In this document: positions 15,480-24,600 of the stretch, one piece after another
Numbering within the stretch: position 1 is the first letter of the stretch
Layout: each line of letters begins with the position of its first letter
Assembly (NCBI GenBank): GCA_017649565.1
Contig: JAGCGO010000086.1
Coordinates: 1 to 47,366, forward strand
Origin: Fibrobacter sp.
GTDB taxonomy: Bacteria > Fibrobacterota > Fibrobacteria > Fibrobacterales > Fibrobacteraceae
Length of the DNA: 47,366 bases
Reading direction: 5' to 3'
Made by a program: the position numbers and the translations under genes
Notes under the pieces: model-generated
Told to the model about the DNA's origin: nothing
Seen by the model: only the letters and a program-made list of their open reading frames with translations
Database searches by the model: none

Positions 15480-16898
15480 GTGGTTTTTTCTTCCCAGATT
15501 TTCCTGTTCTACTTTTTGCCGACGTTCCTAGTTGGCTATTTCGTGCTGTTCCGTGCCGGGGTGAAGCATTCCGGTCTCAACTTCTTTATCACGATTTTCA
15601 GTTACATCTTTTACGGCTGGCTCGAACCGTGGCTCGTCTTCTTGATGTTCGGTTCCACGCTCGTGGTGTACGTGAGCGGACGGTTCATCTCGGCTCCGGG
15701 GGCAAGCAAGCGGCAGCGTAACTTGGCGCTCCTAACGGCGATTGTCGTGAACCTCGGTGCGCTCGGCTTCTTCAAGTACTACATGTTCGGCATGGGCGTC
15801 ATCAACGATGTGGTGGCCAAGCTCGGCTGCGAGCCGTTCTCCGTGATGACGGTACTGTTGCCGGTGGGCATCTCGTTCTACACGTTCCAGTCCATGAGCT
15901 ACGCTATCGACGTGTGGCGCGGTACAGCCCCTCCGGTCAAGGACTTCGTGACGTTCGCCTGCTACGTGGCACTGTTCCCGCAGCTTGTCGCGGGCCCGAT
16001 CGTGCGCTACAATACGGTCGCCGAAGAACTCGCGACGCGTACGCATACGCTCGAGAACTTTGTCCGCGGCATCATGTTCTTCAGTTTCGGCTTTGCCGAG
16101 AAGATCTTCCTTGCAAACCAGGTGGGCATCATTGCCGACCGCGTGTTCGCCGCCGACGCTCCGGGCGTACTCAATACGTGGTGGGGTGCCCTCGCGTACA
16201 TGTTCCAGATTTACTTCGACTTCTCGGCGTACAGCAACATGGCGATCGGCCTTGGCCTGATGCTCGGGTTCCATTTCCCGCGCAACTTCAACGGTCCATA
16301 CCGCGCGGTGAGCATTACGGACTTCTGGAAGAAGTGGCACATCTCGCTAACGAGCTGGTTCCGCGACTACCTCTACATTGCCCTGGGCGGAAACCGAGTG
16401 GGCAAGAAGCGCCTGTACTTTAATTTGTTCATGGTCATGTTCCTGAGCGGTGTGTGGCACGGAGCGAACTGGACGTTCGTGTGCTGGGGCCTGTACCACG
16501 CTTTCTTCATGATCGTGGAACGCGCGAACAACAAGAACGCTTTCTACTGGAAAGCCCCGAAGGTCGTGCAGATCCTGATTACGCAGGTCATCGTGCTGTT
16601 CGGCTGGGTGCTGTTCCGTGCCGACAACATCGGCGAGGCGTGGCGCCTGTGGAAGGCGATGCTCGGGCTCATGCCGGTGAGTGGTGCCGATGCGATCCTT
16701 TCGGCGGAAATCTTTACGCCCACGTGCGTGGTGTTCATGGCGGTGGCCGCATGGCTTTCGTTCTGGAGGTTCCGCAGCTTCGACTGGTGCAACGACGTGA
16801 AGTTCTGGAAGGCGGTTGTCTCGCTCGGACTGTTCGTGCTTGCGACGCTTGCTCTGTTTACGCAGAGCTACAACCCGTTCCTTTATTTCCAGTTCTAG
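15480..16898 (+). CDS. MBOAT-family O-acyltransferase (AlgI-like)
   Basis: 472 residues starting with GTG; the N-terminus MVFSSQIFLFYFLPTFL is the usual AlgI-family beginning, which fixes the start. About ten hydrophobic helices are visible. The conserved block FWKKWHISLTSWFRDYLYIALGGNR and the catalytic-histidine motif WHGANWTF are intact. Family members move acetyl or other acyl groups across the inner membrane for O-acylation of exopolysaccharide, peptidoglycan or lipids. The usual partners of the AlgJ/AlgX/SGNH type are not adjacent, so the acceptor and the periplasmic transferase cannot be named. Its direct neighbours are a small exported protein upstream and a probable outer-membrane protein 19 bases downstream. 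Confidence 0.92.
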   Translation: MVFSSQIFLFYFLPTFLVGYFVLFRAGVKHSGLNFFITIFSYIFYGWLEPWLVFLMFGSTLVVYVSGRFISAPGASKRQRNLALLTAIVVNLGALGFFKYYMFGMGVINDVVAKLGCEPFSVMTVLLPVGISFYTFQSMSYAIDVWRGTAPPVKDFVTFACYVALFPQLVAGPIVRYNTVAEELATRTHTLENFVRGIMFFSFGFAEKIFLANQVGIIADRVFAADAPGVLNTWWGALAYMFQIYFDFSAYSNMAIGLGLMLGFHFPRNFNGPYRAVSITDFWKKWHISLTSWFRDYLYIALGGNRVGKKRLYFNLFMVMFLSGVWHGANWTFVCWGLYHAFFMIVERANNKNAFYWKAPKVVQILITQVIVLFGWVLFRADNIGEAWRLWKAMLGLMPVSGADAILSAEIFTPTCVVFMAVAAWLSFWRFRSFDWCNDVKFWKAVVSLGLFVLATLALFTQSYNPFLYFQF

Positions 16899-16917
16899 TT
16901 TTATTTTTTACTAACTT

Positions 16918-18171
16918 ATGGGCATGCAGATGCGGAATGTATTCAGACGTGCCTTGTGCATGGTCCCGTTGGCTTTCGGCCTCTCTTTTGCCGATGCCAT
17001 TCCCGTTGGCGCCCTTTCGGCTTCCGGAGCCCAGGCCCGTGACCAGCAGCTTCGCGAGATTCGCGATGTCATGCGCGGTGGCCGTGGCGGCTTCCTCGAT
17101 CTGGGCTTCAACTACACGCCCCTTCCGACCCAGCTACCTCTGGAGAGCCCCTATGGCGAACATGACGGCTTTGCCTTCAAGCAGCACGTCGCCGGTTTCG
17201 GCAGCGGCGAGGTTGCCCGGAATACGCAGCTGGGTGCGTTGCTCTGGTTCGAGCGTTCGGGCTGGGACGGCGAGGACTTCTTTGTCCTTCCGCAGTATAA
17301 CGATTTTTCCCATGTGGCGTCACTAACGACCTGGGGTCTTACGCTGACTCAGGCGCGGTACGACGTTACGTTTGCCGGCGGTATGCAGCACTACAACGTG
17401 GAGCATGTCGGCGATGTCTACCCCGAAGAGAACGATTCCCTGCTCTACTCCTGGGCGCACCTGCGCTGGAGTCACTTCAGCTTGCAGGGGAACTTCCACC
17501 GCTCCGACGTGCGGTTCCTGCGCTTGTCGCTTGACTTGGAATCGCGGATTGTCTATGGCGGACGTTCCCGTGGAATCCTGACGTATCTGCCCAATGTCGA
17601 TTTTACGGTCTACAATAGGTCTGCGGACCGGTTCAGCGCCGATACCTACCGCATGAACTGGGAACAGAACCTTTACGGACAAGTCCTCTATGCCGAGGTC
17701 TCGTACGTTTTCCCCGACGACGGATTCCATTCGGCCGCGCTCAAGTACTATCCGGACGCGTCGCGCATGGTGGCTTTCGAGGCAACATGCATCCGTCGCA
17801 ACAAGGAAATTGACGGCACGGACGACCTCCTGTGGGGCGGCGGTGTCGAGTTCCCGTTTGTCCGCTTCGCTTACAATTCCTCCTACGATTACGAGAATTT
17901 CTTCCATGCCAAGGGGACGTTCATCGTGGAATTCCAGTTTAACCTGGCCTCCATCGATGGATTCCTGTTCGCTCGCGGTGGCACGCGCTCGGCTCCGCTC
18001 GAGACAATCACCATCGAAAAGAAGAATAAGGACAAGATGCCCGAAGGGGACAACTTGATTCACCTGAATCCGTCGGATGCGTCGACTTCGGTCGGAAACA
18101 AGCCGAAGACTCTTGAAGCGACCGGAATCCGTTACGAAAAGTCCGGCAACGAAAACGGAGGCAAGCAATGA
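16918..18171 (+). CDS. Probable outer-membrane or periplasmic beta-rich protein
   Basis: 417 residues; the signal peptide is MGMQMRNVFRRALCMVPLAFGL..., cleaved near FADA. Internal ATGs at 16924 and 16930 are possible alternative starts. Residues about 55-350 show alternating amphipathic strands rich in Tyr, Phe, Trp and Arg (for example LYSWAHLRWSHFSLQGNF and YGQVLYAEVSYVFPDD), as in outer-membrane barrels. The last 60 residues are a charged, probably disordered tail (EKKNKDKMPEGDN), which is unusual for a barrel that should end in an aromatic beta-signal. The stop overlaps the start of the following lipoprotein gene by 4 bases (ATGA), so the two products are translationally coupled. I do not recognise the family. 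Confidence 0.72.
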   Translation: MGMQMRNVFRRALCMVPLAFGLSFADAIPVGALSASGAQARDQQLREIRDVMRGGRGGFLDLGFNYTPLPTQLPLESPYGEHDGFAFKQHVAGFGSGEVARNTQLGALLWFERSGWDGEDFFVLPQYNDFSHVASLTTWGLTLTQARYDVTFAGGMQHYNVEHVGDVYPEENDSLLYSWAHLRWSHFSLQGNFHRSDVRFLRLSLDLESRIVYGGRSRGILTYLPNVDFTVYNRSADRFSADTYRMNWEQNLYGQVLYAEVSYVFPDDGFHSAALKYYPDASRMVAFEATCIRRNKEIDGTDDLLWGGGVEFPFVRFAYNSSYDYENFFHAKGTFIVEFQFNLASIDGFLFARGGTRSAPLETITIEKKNKDKMPEGDNLIHLNPSDASTSVGNKPKTLEATGIRYEKSGNENGGKQ

Positions 18172-18581
18172 TTTCTCGTATAGTGATGAAATGGGTGCGT
18201 CCCTTGCTCGCCTGTTGCGGCCTCCTGGTTTTGCCGCTCGTGCTTTCGGGTTGCCTGAGCCACTGGTTCCTGGAATCCGAAACGAGGCTCCAGGTGGAAA
18301 ATGCGACCGAGGATTACTCTATCCTTTCGCTCGATGTGGTCGCGCTCGACGGCAACGCCTATTCCTCGTGGATTAGCGAGACTGTCCTGCCCGGCGAACG
18401 CAGCCGTGTAGAAGAAGGTGACTGGATTGGCGAATTCAAGATCCGCGTGAAGTATACCGAGAGCAAGGATGCGAGCGGCGATACGCTCGAGGATTACCGC
18501 GTACTCGATTTTGAGGGCGGCAGCATGTACTTGCAGGTCACCGCTTCCAAGAAGGGCAAACTGGAATATAAGTTCCGCTAG
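18168..18581 (+). CDS. Lipoprotein of unknown function coupled to the preceding gene
   Basis: 137 residues. The lipobox LSGC places the lipidated cysteine at residue 29 after a hydrophobic leader. The mature part looks like one small beta-sandwich (ETRLQVENATEDYSILSL, VLPGERSRVEEGDWIGEF, FKIRVKYTES) ending YLQVTASKKGKLEYKFR. Its ATG overlaps the TGA of the upstream gene. The pairing of a barrel-like protein with a small lipoprotein suggests a two-part outer-membrane complex. No homologous family is recognised. Confidence 0.78.
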   Translation: MISRIVMKWVRPLLACCGLLVLPLVLSGCLSHWFLESETRLQVENATEDYSILSLDVVALDGNAYSSWISETVLPGERSRVEEGDWIGEFKIRVKYTESKDASGDTLEDYRVLDFEGGSMYLQVTASKKGKLEYKFR

Positions 18582-18609
18582 TCCGTTTTTGCTAGCTTGT
18601 TCGATATTT

Positions 18610-18636
18610 GCCGGCACTGTTTGTGCCGGCTTTTCT
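18610..18636 (+). terminator. Rho-independent terminator after the lipoprotein gene
   Basis: A perfect 8-bp stem, GCCGGCAC (18610-18617) and GTGCCGGC (18623-18630), with loop TGTTT and then TTTTCTG. It lies between this gene and the convergent ung gene. The minus side lacks a U-run, so it mainly serves the plus strand. Confidence 0.85.
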
Positions 18637-18643
18637 GTATCTA

Positions 18644-19321
18644 TTACTCGATACTCCAGTCGATGGGCTGGAGTCCCTTGCTTTGCAGATAGGCGTTCGC
18701 CTTGCTGAAGTGCTTGCAACCGAAGAATCCGCGGTATGCCGAAAGCGGGCTCGGGTGCGGGGCCGTGAGGATCAGGTGTCCGCGGTTCGGGGCTACCAGG
18801 GCTTGCTTCTTGATGGCGAAGCTACCCCAGAGCAGGAACACGAGGTTTTCGCGGACTTGCGAGAGGCGCTGGATGATTGTGTCGGTGAACTGCTGCCAGC
18901 CGATGCCTGCGTGGCTTGCCGCCATGTGGGCGCGCACGGTGAGCGATGCGTTCAGCAGGAGCACTCCGCGGTGGGCCCAGCATTCCAGGTTGCCGTGGGG
19001 CGGGGGAGTGATGCCGAGGTCGTCGTGGAGTTCCTGGAAAATGTTGATGAGCGAGGGCGGCGGCTCGATGCCGACGGGCACGGAGAAGCAGAGCCCGTGT
19101 GCCTGGCCCGGATTGTGGTAGGGATCCTGGCCGATGATGACTGCTTTCACCTTGTCGACGGGGCAGAAGTCGAGCGCGGCGAAAATCTTGGAGCCCGGCG
19201 GATAGACGATATGGTGCTCCGCCTTCTCCTGGAGAAGTTTGTTCTTAATCTGGGTGAAGTAAGGTTGTTCGAACTGGTCTTGCAGGAGGTCGAGCCAGGA
19301 TTGTTCAAGTTTGACAGACAT
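18644..19321 (-). CDS. ung: Uracil-DNA glycosylase, family 1
   Basis: 225 residues, the usual length. The catalytic motif GQDPYH, the GVLLLNASLTVR block, LLWGSFAIKK and the minor-groove loop HPSPLSAYRGFFGC are all intact. The enzyme removes uracil from DNA, arising from cytosine deamination or dUTP incorporation, and leaves an abasic site that endonuclease IV (encoded at 12736-13563) could process. On the minus strand it follows the methyltransferase gene after a 26-base gap filled by a heptanucleotide repeat, and its ATG abuts that repeat. It is cytosolic. Confidence 0.97.
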   Translation of the reverse strand: MSVKLEQSWLDLLQDQFEQPYFTQIKNKLLQEKAEHHIVYPPGSKIFAALDFCPVDKVKAVIIGQDPYHNPGQAHGLCFSVPVGIEPPPSLINIFQELHDDLGITPPPHGNLECWAHRGVLLLNASLTVRAHMAASHAGIGWQQFTDTIIQRLSQVRENLVFLLWGSFAIKKQALVAPNRGHLILTAPHPSPLSAYRGFFGCKHFSKANAYLQSKGLQPIDWSIE

Positions 19322-19356
19322 AGTAAATAGTGGTTAGTAAATAGTGGTTAGTGTTT
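19322..19356. repeat. Heptanucleotide tract AGTNNNN, five units
   Basis: On the plus strand the units are AGTAAAT, AGTGGTT, AGTAAAT, AGTGGTT and AGTGTTT, so there is also a perfect 14-base direct repeat. The tract fills the gap between the methyltransferase stop (its TAA is inside the tract) and the ung start on the minus strand. A second tract with the same AGT-plus-four period is at 46996-47037. Confidence 0.8.
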
Positions 19357-20652
19357 TGGGACCTCGAGCCTCGCCAGTATTGCGACTTTTTCTCCGTAGG
19401 CGCGGGTGTAGAAGAGCGTGGCGGATTCCTTGCCCTTGGCTCCGAGCCTGCGGATTTCGGCGTCGGGGTCGAGCTTGACGCCGCGGAGCTTGAGGGTGAG
19501 CTTTCCTATGCCGTGGGCGGAGAGCATGGAGCGTACCGCGCCCGTGGAAAGTTCCGTGTGGTCGATGACTTCGAAGCAGGTGAATCCGGGTGCGGGGAGC
19601 GGGGTGTCGCTTGCCACGTAGGCGATGCCTTCCGAAATCAGGTGTGCTGTCGGGTCGGCGGCCTGTGCTGCCGTACCGAACAGGCGGCTGCGTACCAGCA
19701 CGGCTGCGGGTTCCGAGATGTACTTGGAGATTTCGCCGAGGGGGAGGTCGGACTTGCTGCTTGCTGTGCGGTAGACTCTGTCGCGCCCTTCGCGCTGGAA
19801 GTTTTCTTCGAACAGGCGTTGCTCGGCCTCGTCGCGGACTTCGCGGGCCTCGTCCCGCTCGGCGCTCCATTGCGCGACCTGCTTGCCGGCTTTGTCGACC
19901 ATGACGGCGCGTACGGTTCCCGGAGCCTTCGCCAGCTCGCCGAACAGGACCAGGCATTCGCGGCAGTCGGAATGCCCGCCGATATAGACGATCTCGGTGT
20001 CCTTCGGAATTTCTCCGGTGGGGTACCCGGGCGGAAGCTTCGCCATCCCGCCCCGGTATCGCTTCGCGATTTCGAGGACTTCGGCGAATGTGGGGGTGAG
20101 GTTGCCGTAGTCGCGCTGGTTCTCGCCGTCGGCTGCCCGGCGTGCCGGGTCTATCGTGAAGTAGTCGGCGCGTTCGCTTTCCGGGATATTGCGCACGTCG
20201 GCCTGGAGTGTGTTGCTTTCGCCGCGCAGCGCTTGGCAGTTGTAGGCGTACATGGCGAGCCGGTCTGTGTCCATGTCGACCCCGGTGATGTGCAAGTGGC
20301 TAGGCAGGTAGAAACTGTCGCCACCCATGCCGCAGCACAGGTCATGTACGGTCGTGCCTGCGCCCGGTCCGCAGGGCCACAGCTCCGCCTTGTAGCGGCC
20401 AATGTCCTGTGCGGTGCTCTGCTCCAGGGCGAGCTTGTCGCAAAGGAGAAATTCCTTGCTTTTCTGGCCGCCCGTCCCGAACTTCTCGCGGAACTTGGGC
20501 ACGAGCGCCATGTAGTCCATGATGGCCGCGCGTTCCTCGAAGCTGTATTTCTTGGTGAGGGCGCTCGATACCTGCAGTTCGTCCTTTTTTTGCCTGATGG
20601 CGTTCTGGATGAACTCCTGCACTGCCGCCGATGTAAGCAAGTCCTTTAACAT
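19348..20652 (-). CDS. Class I SAM-dependent methyltransferase with THUMP-like C-terminus
   Basis: 434 residues from the ATG at 20652 (MLKDLL); the frame extends 16 codons upstream but that segment looks non-coding. After a helical N-terminal 100 residues comes SAM-binding motif I in VHDLCCGMGGDS, the acidic end of strand 2 in GVDMDTDRLAMYAYN, and the motif FTIDPARR. The last about 130 residues (ISEPAAVLVRSRLFG, GIGKLTLKLRGVKLDPD) match the THUMP-like domain seen behind such methyltransferases. Members are thought to modify RNA, but the target is not established. The stop codon lies inside a heptanucleotide repeat, and ung follows in the same direction. Confidence 0.82.
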   Translation of the reverse strand: MLKDLLTSAAVQEFIQNAIRQKKDELQVSSALTKKYSFEERAAIMDYMALVPKFREKFGTGGQKSKEFLLCDKLALEQSTAQDIGRYKAELWPCGPGAGTTVHDLCCGMGGDSFYLPSHLHITGVDMDTDRLAMYAYNCQALRGESNTLQADVRNIPESERADYFTIDPARRAADGENQRDYGNLTPTFAEVLEIAKRYRGGMAKLPPGYPTGEIPKDTEIVYIGGHSDCRECLVLFGELAKAPGTVRAVMVDKAGKQVAQWSAERDEAREVRDEAEQRLFEENFQREGRDRVYRTASSKSDLPLGEISKYISEPAAVLVRSRLFGTAAQAADPTAHLISEGIAYVASDTPLPAPGFTCFEVIDHTELSTGAVRSMLSAHGIGKLTLKLRGVKLDPDAEIRRLGAKGKESATLFYTRAYGEKVAILARLEVPKH

Positions 20653-20829
20653 GATGCGAAAGCAATTTAGCTTTTTAATAGTGTAAAAATTCCGAAACAT
20701 GGATTCGGGCCACTTTTTACTTTATGTAATCCGTTCTTTTTTTTTGACACCGAACATTTAATATATTTCAAGGCAAGTTTTGGGCCGGCATGTCCGGTCT
20801 GACCCATGTTCATTAATTAAAGGAAAAAT

Positions 20830-21564
20830 ATGAAACACATCTCTATTGTCGCCATGGCATTTCTCGTAGTCGGCTTGGTCGGTTGCAATCAGGCCTCTGC
20901 CGGTGGTTCTTTCAACCAGCAGGCCCGTCTTGACTCTCTTGAGAAGAATTTTAACCAGCTCAAAGAAGATTTCGACGTCATTGTCTACGCTCTCGACAAG
21001 CGCGGCATCTCCTTGGATCAGGCCCGTGCCGAGATGGAAGCCGACAACAAGGTCTGGGACATCCCCGACGAAGACAGCCCGGTTTTCGGCAACACCAAGG
21101 ATCCGAAGCTCACCATCGTCGAGTTCACCGAATTCCAGTGCCCCTACTGCTCTCGTATCGCTCCTACGATGAAGGAACTCAACGAGAAGTACCCGGACAA
21201 GATCAAGTTCGTCTACAAGCACTTCCCGCTCAGCTTCCATGCTAACGCCCAGGCCGCAGCCGCTGCTTCTATCGCAGCTCACAAGCAGGGCAAGTTCTGG
21301 GAATTCCGCTATGCGCTCGCTCCGCACAGCCGCGAACTCAGCGACTCCATGTATGTCGCCGTGGCTAAGGAAGTTGGCCTCGATGTCGAAAAGTTCAAGA
21401 AGGACATGGTGCTCGACTCTGCCATGATGGCCCGCATCGACAAGGACTTCCAACTGGGTGTCAAGGTCGGCGTTCAGGGTACTCCGAACTTCTACATCAA
21501 CGGCAAGCGTCAGGACCGCTTCTCTCCGGATCTGGTCGAAAAGCTCCTGAAGGAAGCCAAGTAG
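20830..21564 (+). CDS. DsbA-like thioredoxin-fold lipoprotein
   Basis: 244 residues. The lipobox is LVGC with Cys19 lipidated. Residues about 30-65 form a helical or coiled-coil segment (LDSLEKNFNQLKEDFDVI). From about residue 85 there is a thioredoxin fold with inserted helices: LTIVEFTEFQCPYC carries the redox pair Cys104-Pro-Tyr-Cys107, and GTPNFYINGK carries the cis-proline loop. This matches the DsbA/DsbG/BdbD-like group that forms or shuffles disulfides in exported proteins, here tethered to a membrane. AAAGGA before the ATG is the ribosome binding site. A strong terminator follows, so the gene is monocistronic. It may serve Cys-containing envelope proteins or cytochromes; that is inference. 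Confidence 0.88.
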   Translation: MKHISIVAMAFLVVGLVGCNQASAGGSFNQQARLDSLEKNFNQLKEDFDVIVYALDKRGISLDQARAEMEADNKVWDIPDEDSPVFGNTKDPKLTIVEFTEFQCPYCSRIAPTMKELNEKYPDKIKFVYKHFPLSFHANAQAAAAASIAAHKQGKFWEFRYALAPHSRELSDSMYVAVAKEVGLDVEKFKKDMVLDSAMMARIDKDFQLGVKVGVQGTPNFYINGKRQDRFSPDLVEKLLKEAK

Positions 21565-21575
21565 CGTTTACAACT

Positions 21576-21613
21576 GTAACCGGTGGATAATCCATCGGTT
21601 ACGTCTTTTTTTG
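21576..21613 (+). terminator. Rho-independent terminator after the DsbA-like gene
   Basis: The 12-bp stem GTAACCGGTGGA/TCCATCGGTTAC (one G-U pair, TAA loop) is followed by GTCTTTTTTT. Confidence 0.9.
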
Positions 21614-21669
21614 TTGAATAGAATATATTCTGGATAGATTTTTAAAACACAAACCAAAGGATGCTAATC

Positions 21670-24600
21670 ATGATGAAGCAAACTATGAAGGTCGCCGCTA
21701 TTGCCGCTATGGGCATGGCCGTGGCCGTAATGGCGCAGCCGAAGCAGCCTAAGACGGTCGTCTACAAGTTCTTCGACGAACAGTATCGTCAGGGCGGGTT
21801 CGACTACTCTTACGGTGGCACGAGCAAGGGCGTCACGATTACCAAGGACGGCGGTTACAAGTCCAAGGCTGCCCTGAACATCAAGCTGGACCCGAAGGAA
21901 TACTCCGGTGCCTCCATCTGCTTGTACAACGAATTCTTTGACCTGAACAAGTTCATGCTCGATTCCAAGGTCGAGTTCATGATCAAGGGCAAGAACGGCG
22001 GCGAGAACGTCAAGATTGGCCTCCTCGACGAAGAAGTCAGCGACGGCAAGAAGACGCAGGTCGTCCTCCCGATGAACAAGTACATCCAGGGCGGCGCCGT
22101 GACGAAGGACTGGAAGAAGGTTTCCATTCCTCTCGTGGACTTCCCGGACCGCGGCCTTTACTGGGACAACACCCGCAAGTCCGAATTCCCGGCCCGTATC
22201 GACTGGGACAAGATTGCGGAAATCCGTTTCTCCATCGACAAGAGCGCTGCTAGCGAGTTCGAAATCTGGGTAGACAACATCGAAATCGTGAAGGGCAACA
22301 AGAAGGCCCCGCCGAAGAAGAAGATGATCTACTGGGATGAAAACAACGACGTCATCGACGGCCCGAAGAATCCGGAAAAGCTGGATGGCAAGGCCAAGCC
22401 GGTTGCTAACGGCGTGTTCTACTCCGACGGCCTCAAGGGCTTCAGCTACAGCTACGGTGGCCTCACCGCCCAGCGCGAAGCTCAGTCCAAGACCCAGGGC
22501 AACAAGAACGTGCTCGCCATGTACATCGACAACAACGACTGGTCCGGCGTGACCTACTCGCTTGGCGAAGGCAAGTTCATCGACCTCTCCAAGGTCCGCA
22601 ACAAGGGCGGTCTCTACTTCTGGATCAAGGGTAAGCTCGGCGGCGAAAAACTGTACGTGGGTATCCTCGACAACCAGGGCAACGACGTGAAGAGCCAGAC
22701 CAAGGTCGGCCTCAACGACTGGGCCAAGGTCAGCAAGGATTGGCAGCTCGTCAAGATTCCTCTGAAGCGTTTCATGGACAAGGGCAAGGCCTGGGATGCC
22801 AACAAGCAGGCCGAAGTCGCCAAGGACGTGAAGTGGAACAAGATCCAGGAAATCCGCTTCTCCGTGGGCAAGGGCGAAAACGCGGGCGAACCGGGCAAGC
22901 CGGCTCCCGTGACTGTGTTCGTCGACCAGATTACCTTCACCGAGAACATCGACTGGGTGGATCCGGACCTCAAGTGGGATAGCTTCAAGTCCACCGCCAA
23001 GGATCTCGTGATTTCTGACTTCGAAGGCAAGTACGGCAGCGAGACCTGGGAACCGGCATTCGGTCCGAAGTCCCAGCTCAAGTTCAAGATCGAAAACTGC
23101 CCCGAATTCAAGAGCAACTGCTTGAACATCGAACACTACCTCCTCGCCGACTGGGTCGACGTCGTGCTCGACATGAACAAGCGCGGCCGTCCGGCTGCTG
23201 ACCGCGACTGGACCAAGCACTGGGGCATCATGTTCGACGTGTACTCCGAAAAGGCTTGGCAGTCCATCACCGTGCAGGTGCAAGACGCCGGCGACGAAAT
23301 CTTCGTGTCTAACGTCGGTGCTCCGAAGGGCAAGACCACGCTCCTCGTTCCGTTCCGCACGTTCAGCAAGTTCCCGTATTACCAGCCGCCCCAGGCCAAG
23401 GAAAACGGCATCTTCGACCTGAAGGGTGTCGTCGCTCTCGACTTCAAGCCGAGTGGTGAAGGTACCGCCGGTGGCTTCAAGATTGACAATATCAGGCTCA
23501 CCAACCAGCGTGAAGTCAAGGCCAAGGAACGCCCGGCCGTCATCAAGGTGGCCATCAAGGGTTCCAACGACGTCCTCAACCCGGAAATCTCCGGTGGCCT
23601 GTTCGGCATCAACGCCGCCCTCTGGGATGGCGACATGCTCGACAACAAGAACTTCAAGGTGCAGACTCGCGACTTCGTGAAGCGCGTCAACCACGGCATC
23701 GTCCGTTACCCGGGTGGTCTCCGTGCTGATGACGACCACTGGAAGGAAATCCTCGACAACCACGACTGGATGGTCGACACCGACGAATTCCTCGAATGGC
23801 TGAAGAAGACCGGCTCCAACGCCATGTTCACCGTGAACTTCGGTTCCGGCACCGAACAGGAAGCTGCTGCCTGGGTGAAGCACACCAACATCGACAAGAA
23901 GGCCGGCATCCTCTACTGGGAAATCGGTAACGAAGTCTATGGTAACTGGCACCCGTACTACGAAAAGTATGGTAAGGACGGCGGTACCATCTATGGTAAG
24001 CGCGCCCGTAAGTTCATCGAGGCCATGAAGAAGGTCGACCCGACCATCAAGGTTGCTGTGCTCGGCGTTCTCGAAGGCGACTGGAACGACAAGGTGCTCA
24101 AGGAAACGGGTGACATCGCTGACGGTCTTATCGTCCACCACTATCCGCAGCACTTCGGCGAAGAAAACGACTTCGCTCTCCTCTCTGCCCCGCAGACTCT
24201 GACCGCTATCTACGAACGTCTCCACAAGGTCGTGGACAAGTGGACCACCAAGTTCAATAAGGACAAGAAGATCGAGCTCTGGCTCACCGAATGGAACTCT
24301 GTCGACTTCAACCCGGGCCCGCAGACGCTCTCTGTCGAAAACGGCTTGTTCGTCGCTGACTACCTCGGTATGCTCGCCACTGAAAACGTGGACAACGCCC
24401 AGTACTGGGATATCCACAACGACATCACTCCGGAAGGCGGTGACTACGGTTACCTGACCCGTTCCGGTGAAAACTGCATGAACTGCCCGCGTCCGAGCTA
24501 CTGGGCCTTCCAGATGGCTTCCGACGCTCTCCGCGGCAAACTCATGAAGACGACCATCACTGGCGACGAAGACGCTCTCCTCACTGCTTACTACACCGTG

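Noticed and set aside
20744..20767. TTGACA followed by TATATT before the DsbA-like gene
   Set aside because: The two boxes are only 12 bases apart, too close for a normal promoter. The TATATT may still be a -10 with a weaker -35, but I could not support the pair.
21664..24417. 917-codon open frame antisense to the endoglucanase
   Set aside because: It mirrors the strong codon bias of cel51A; the translation is rich in V, L, D, E and H without motifs, signal peptide or domain pattern.
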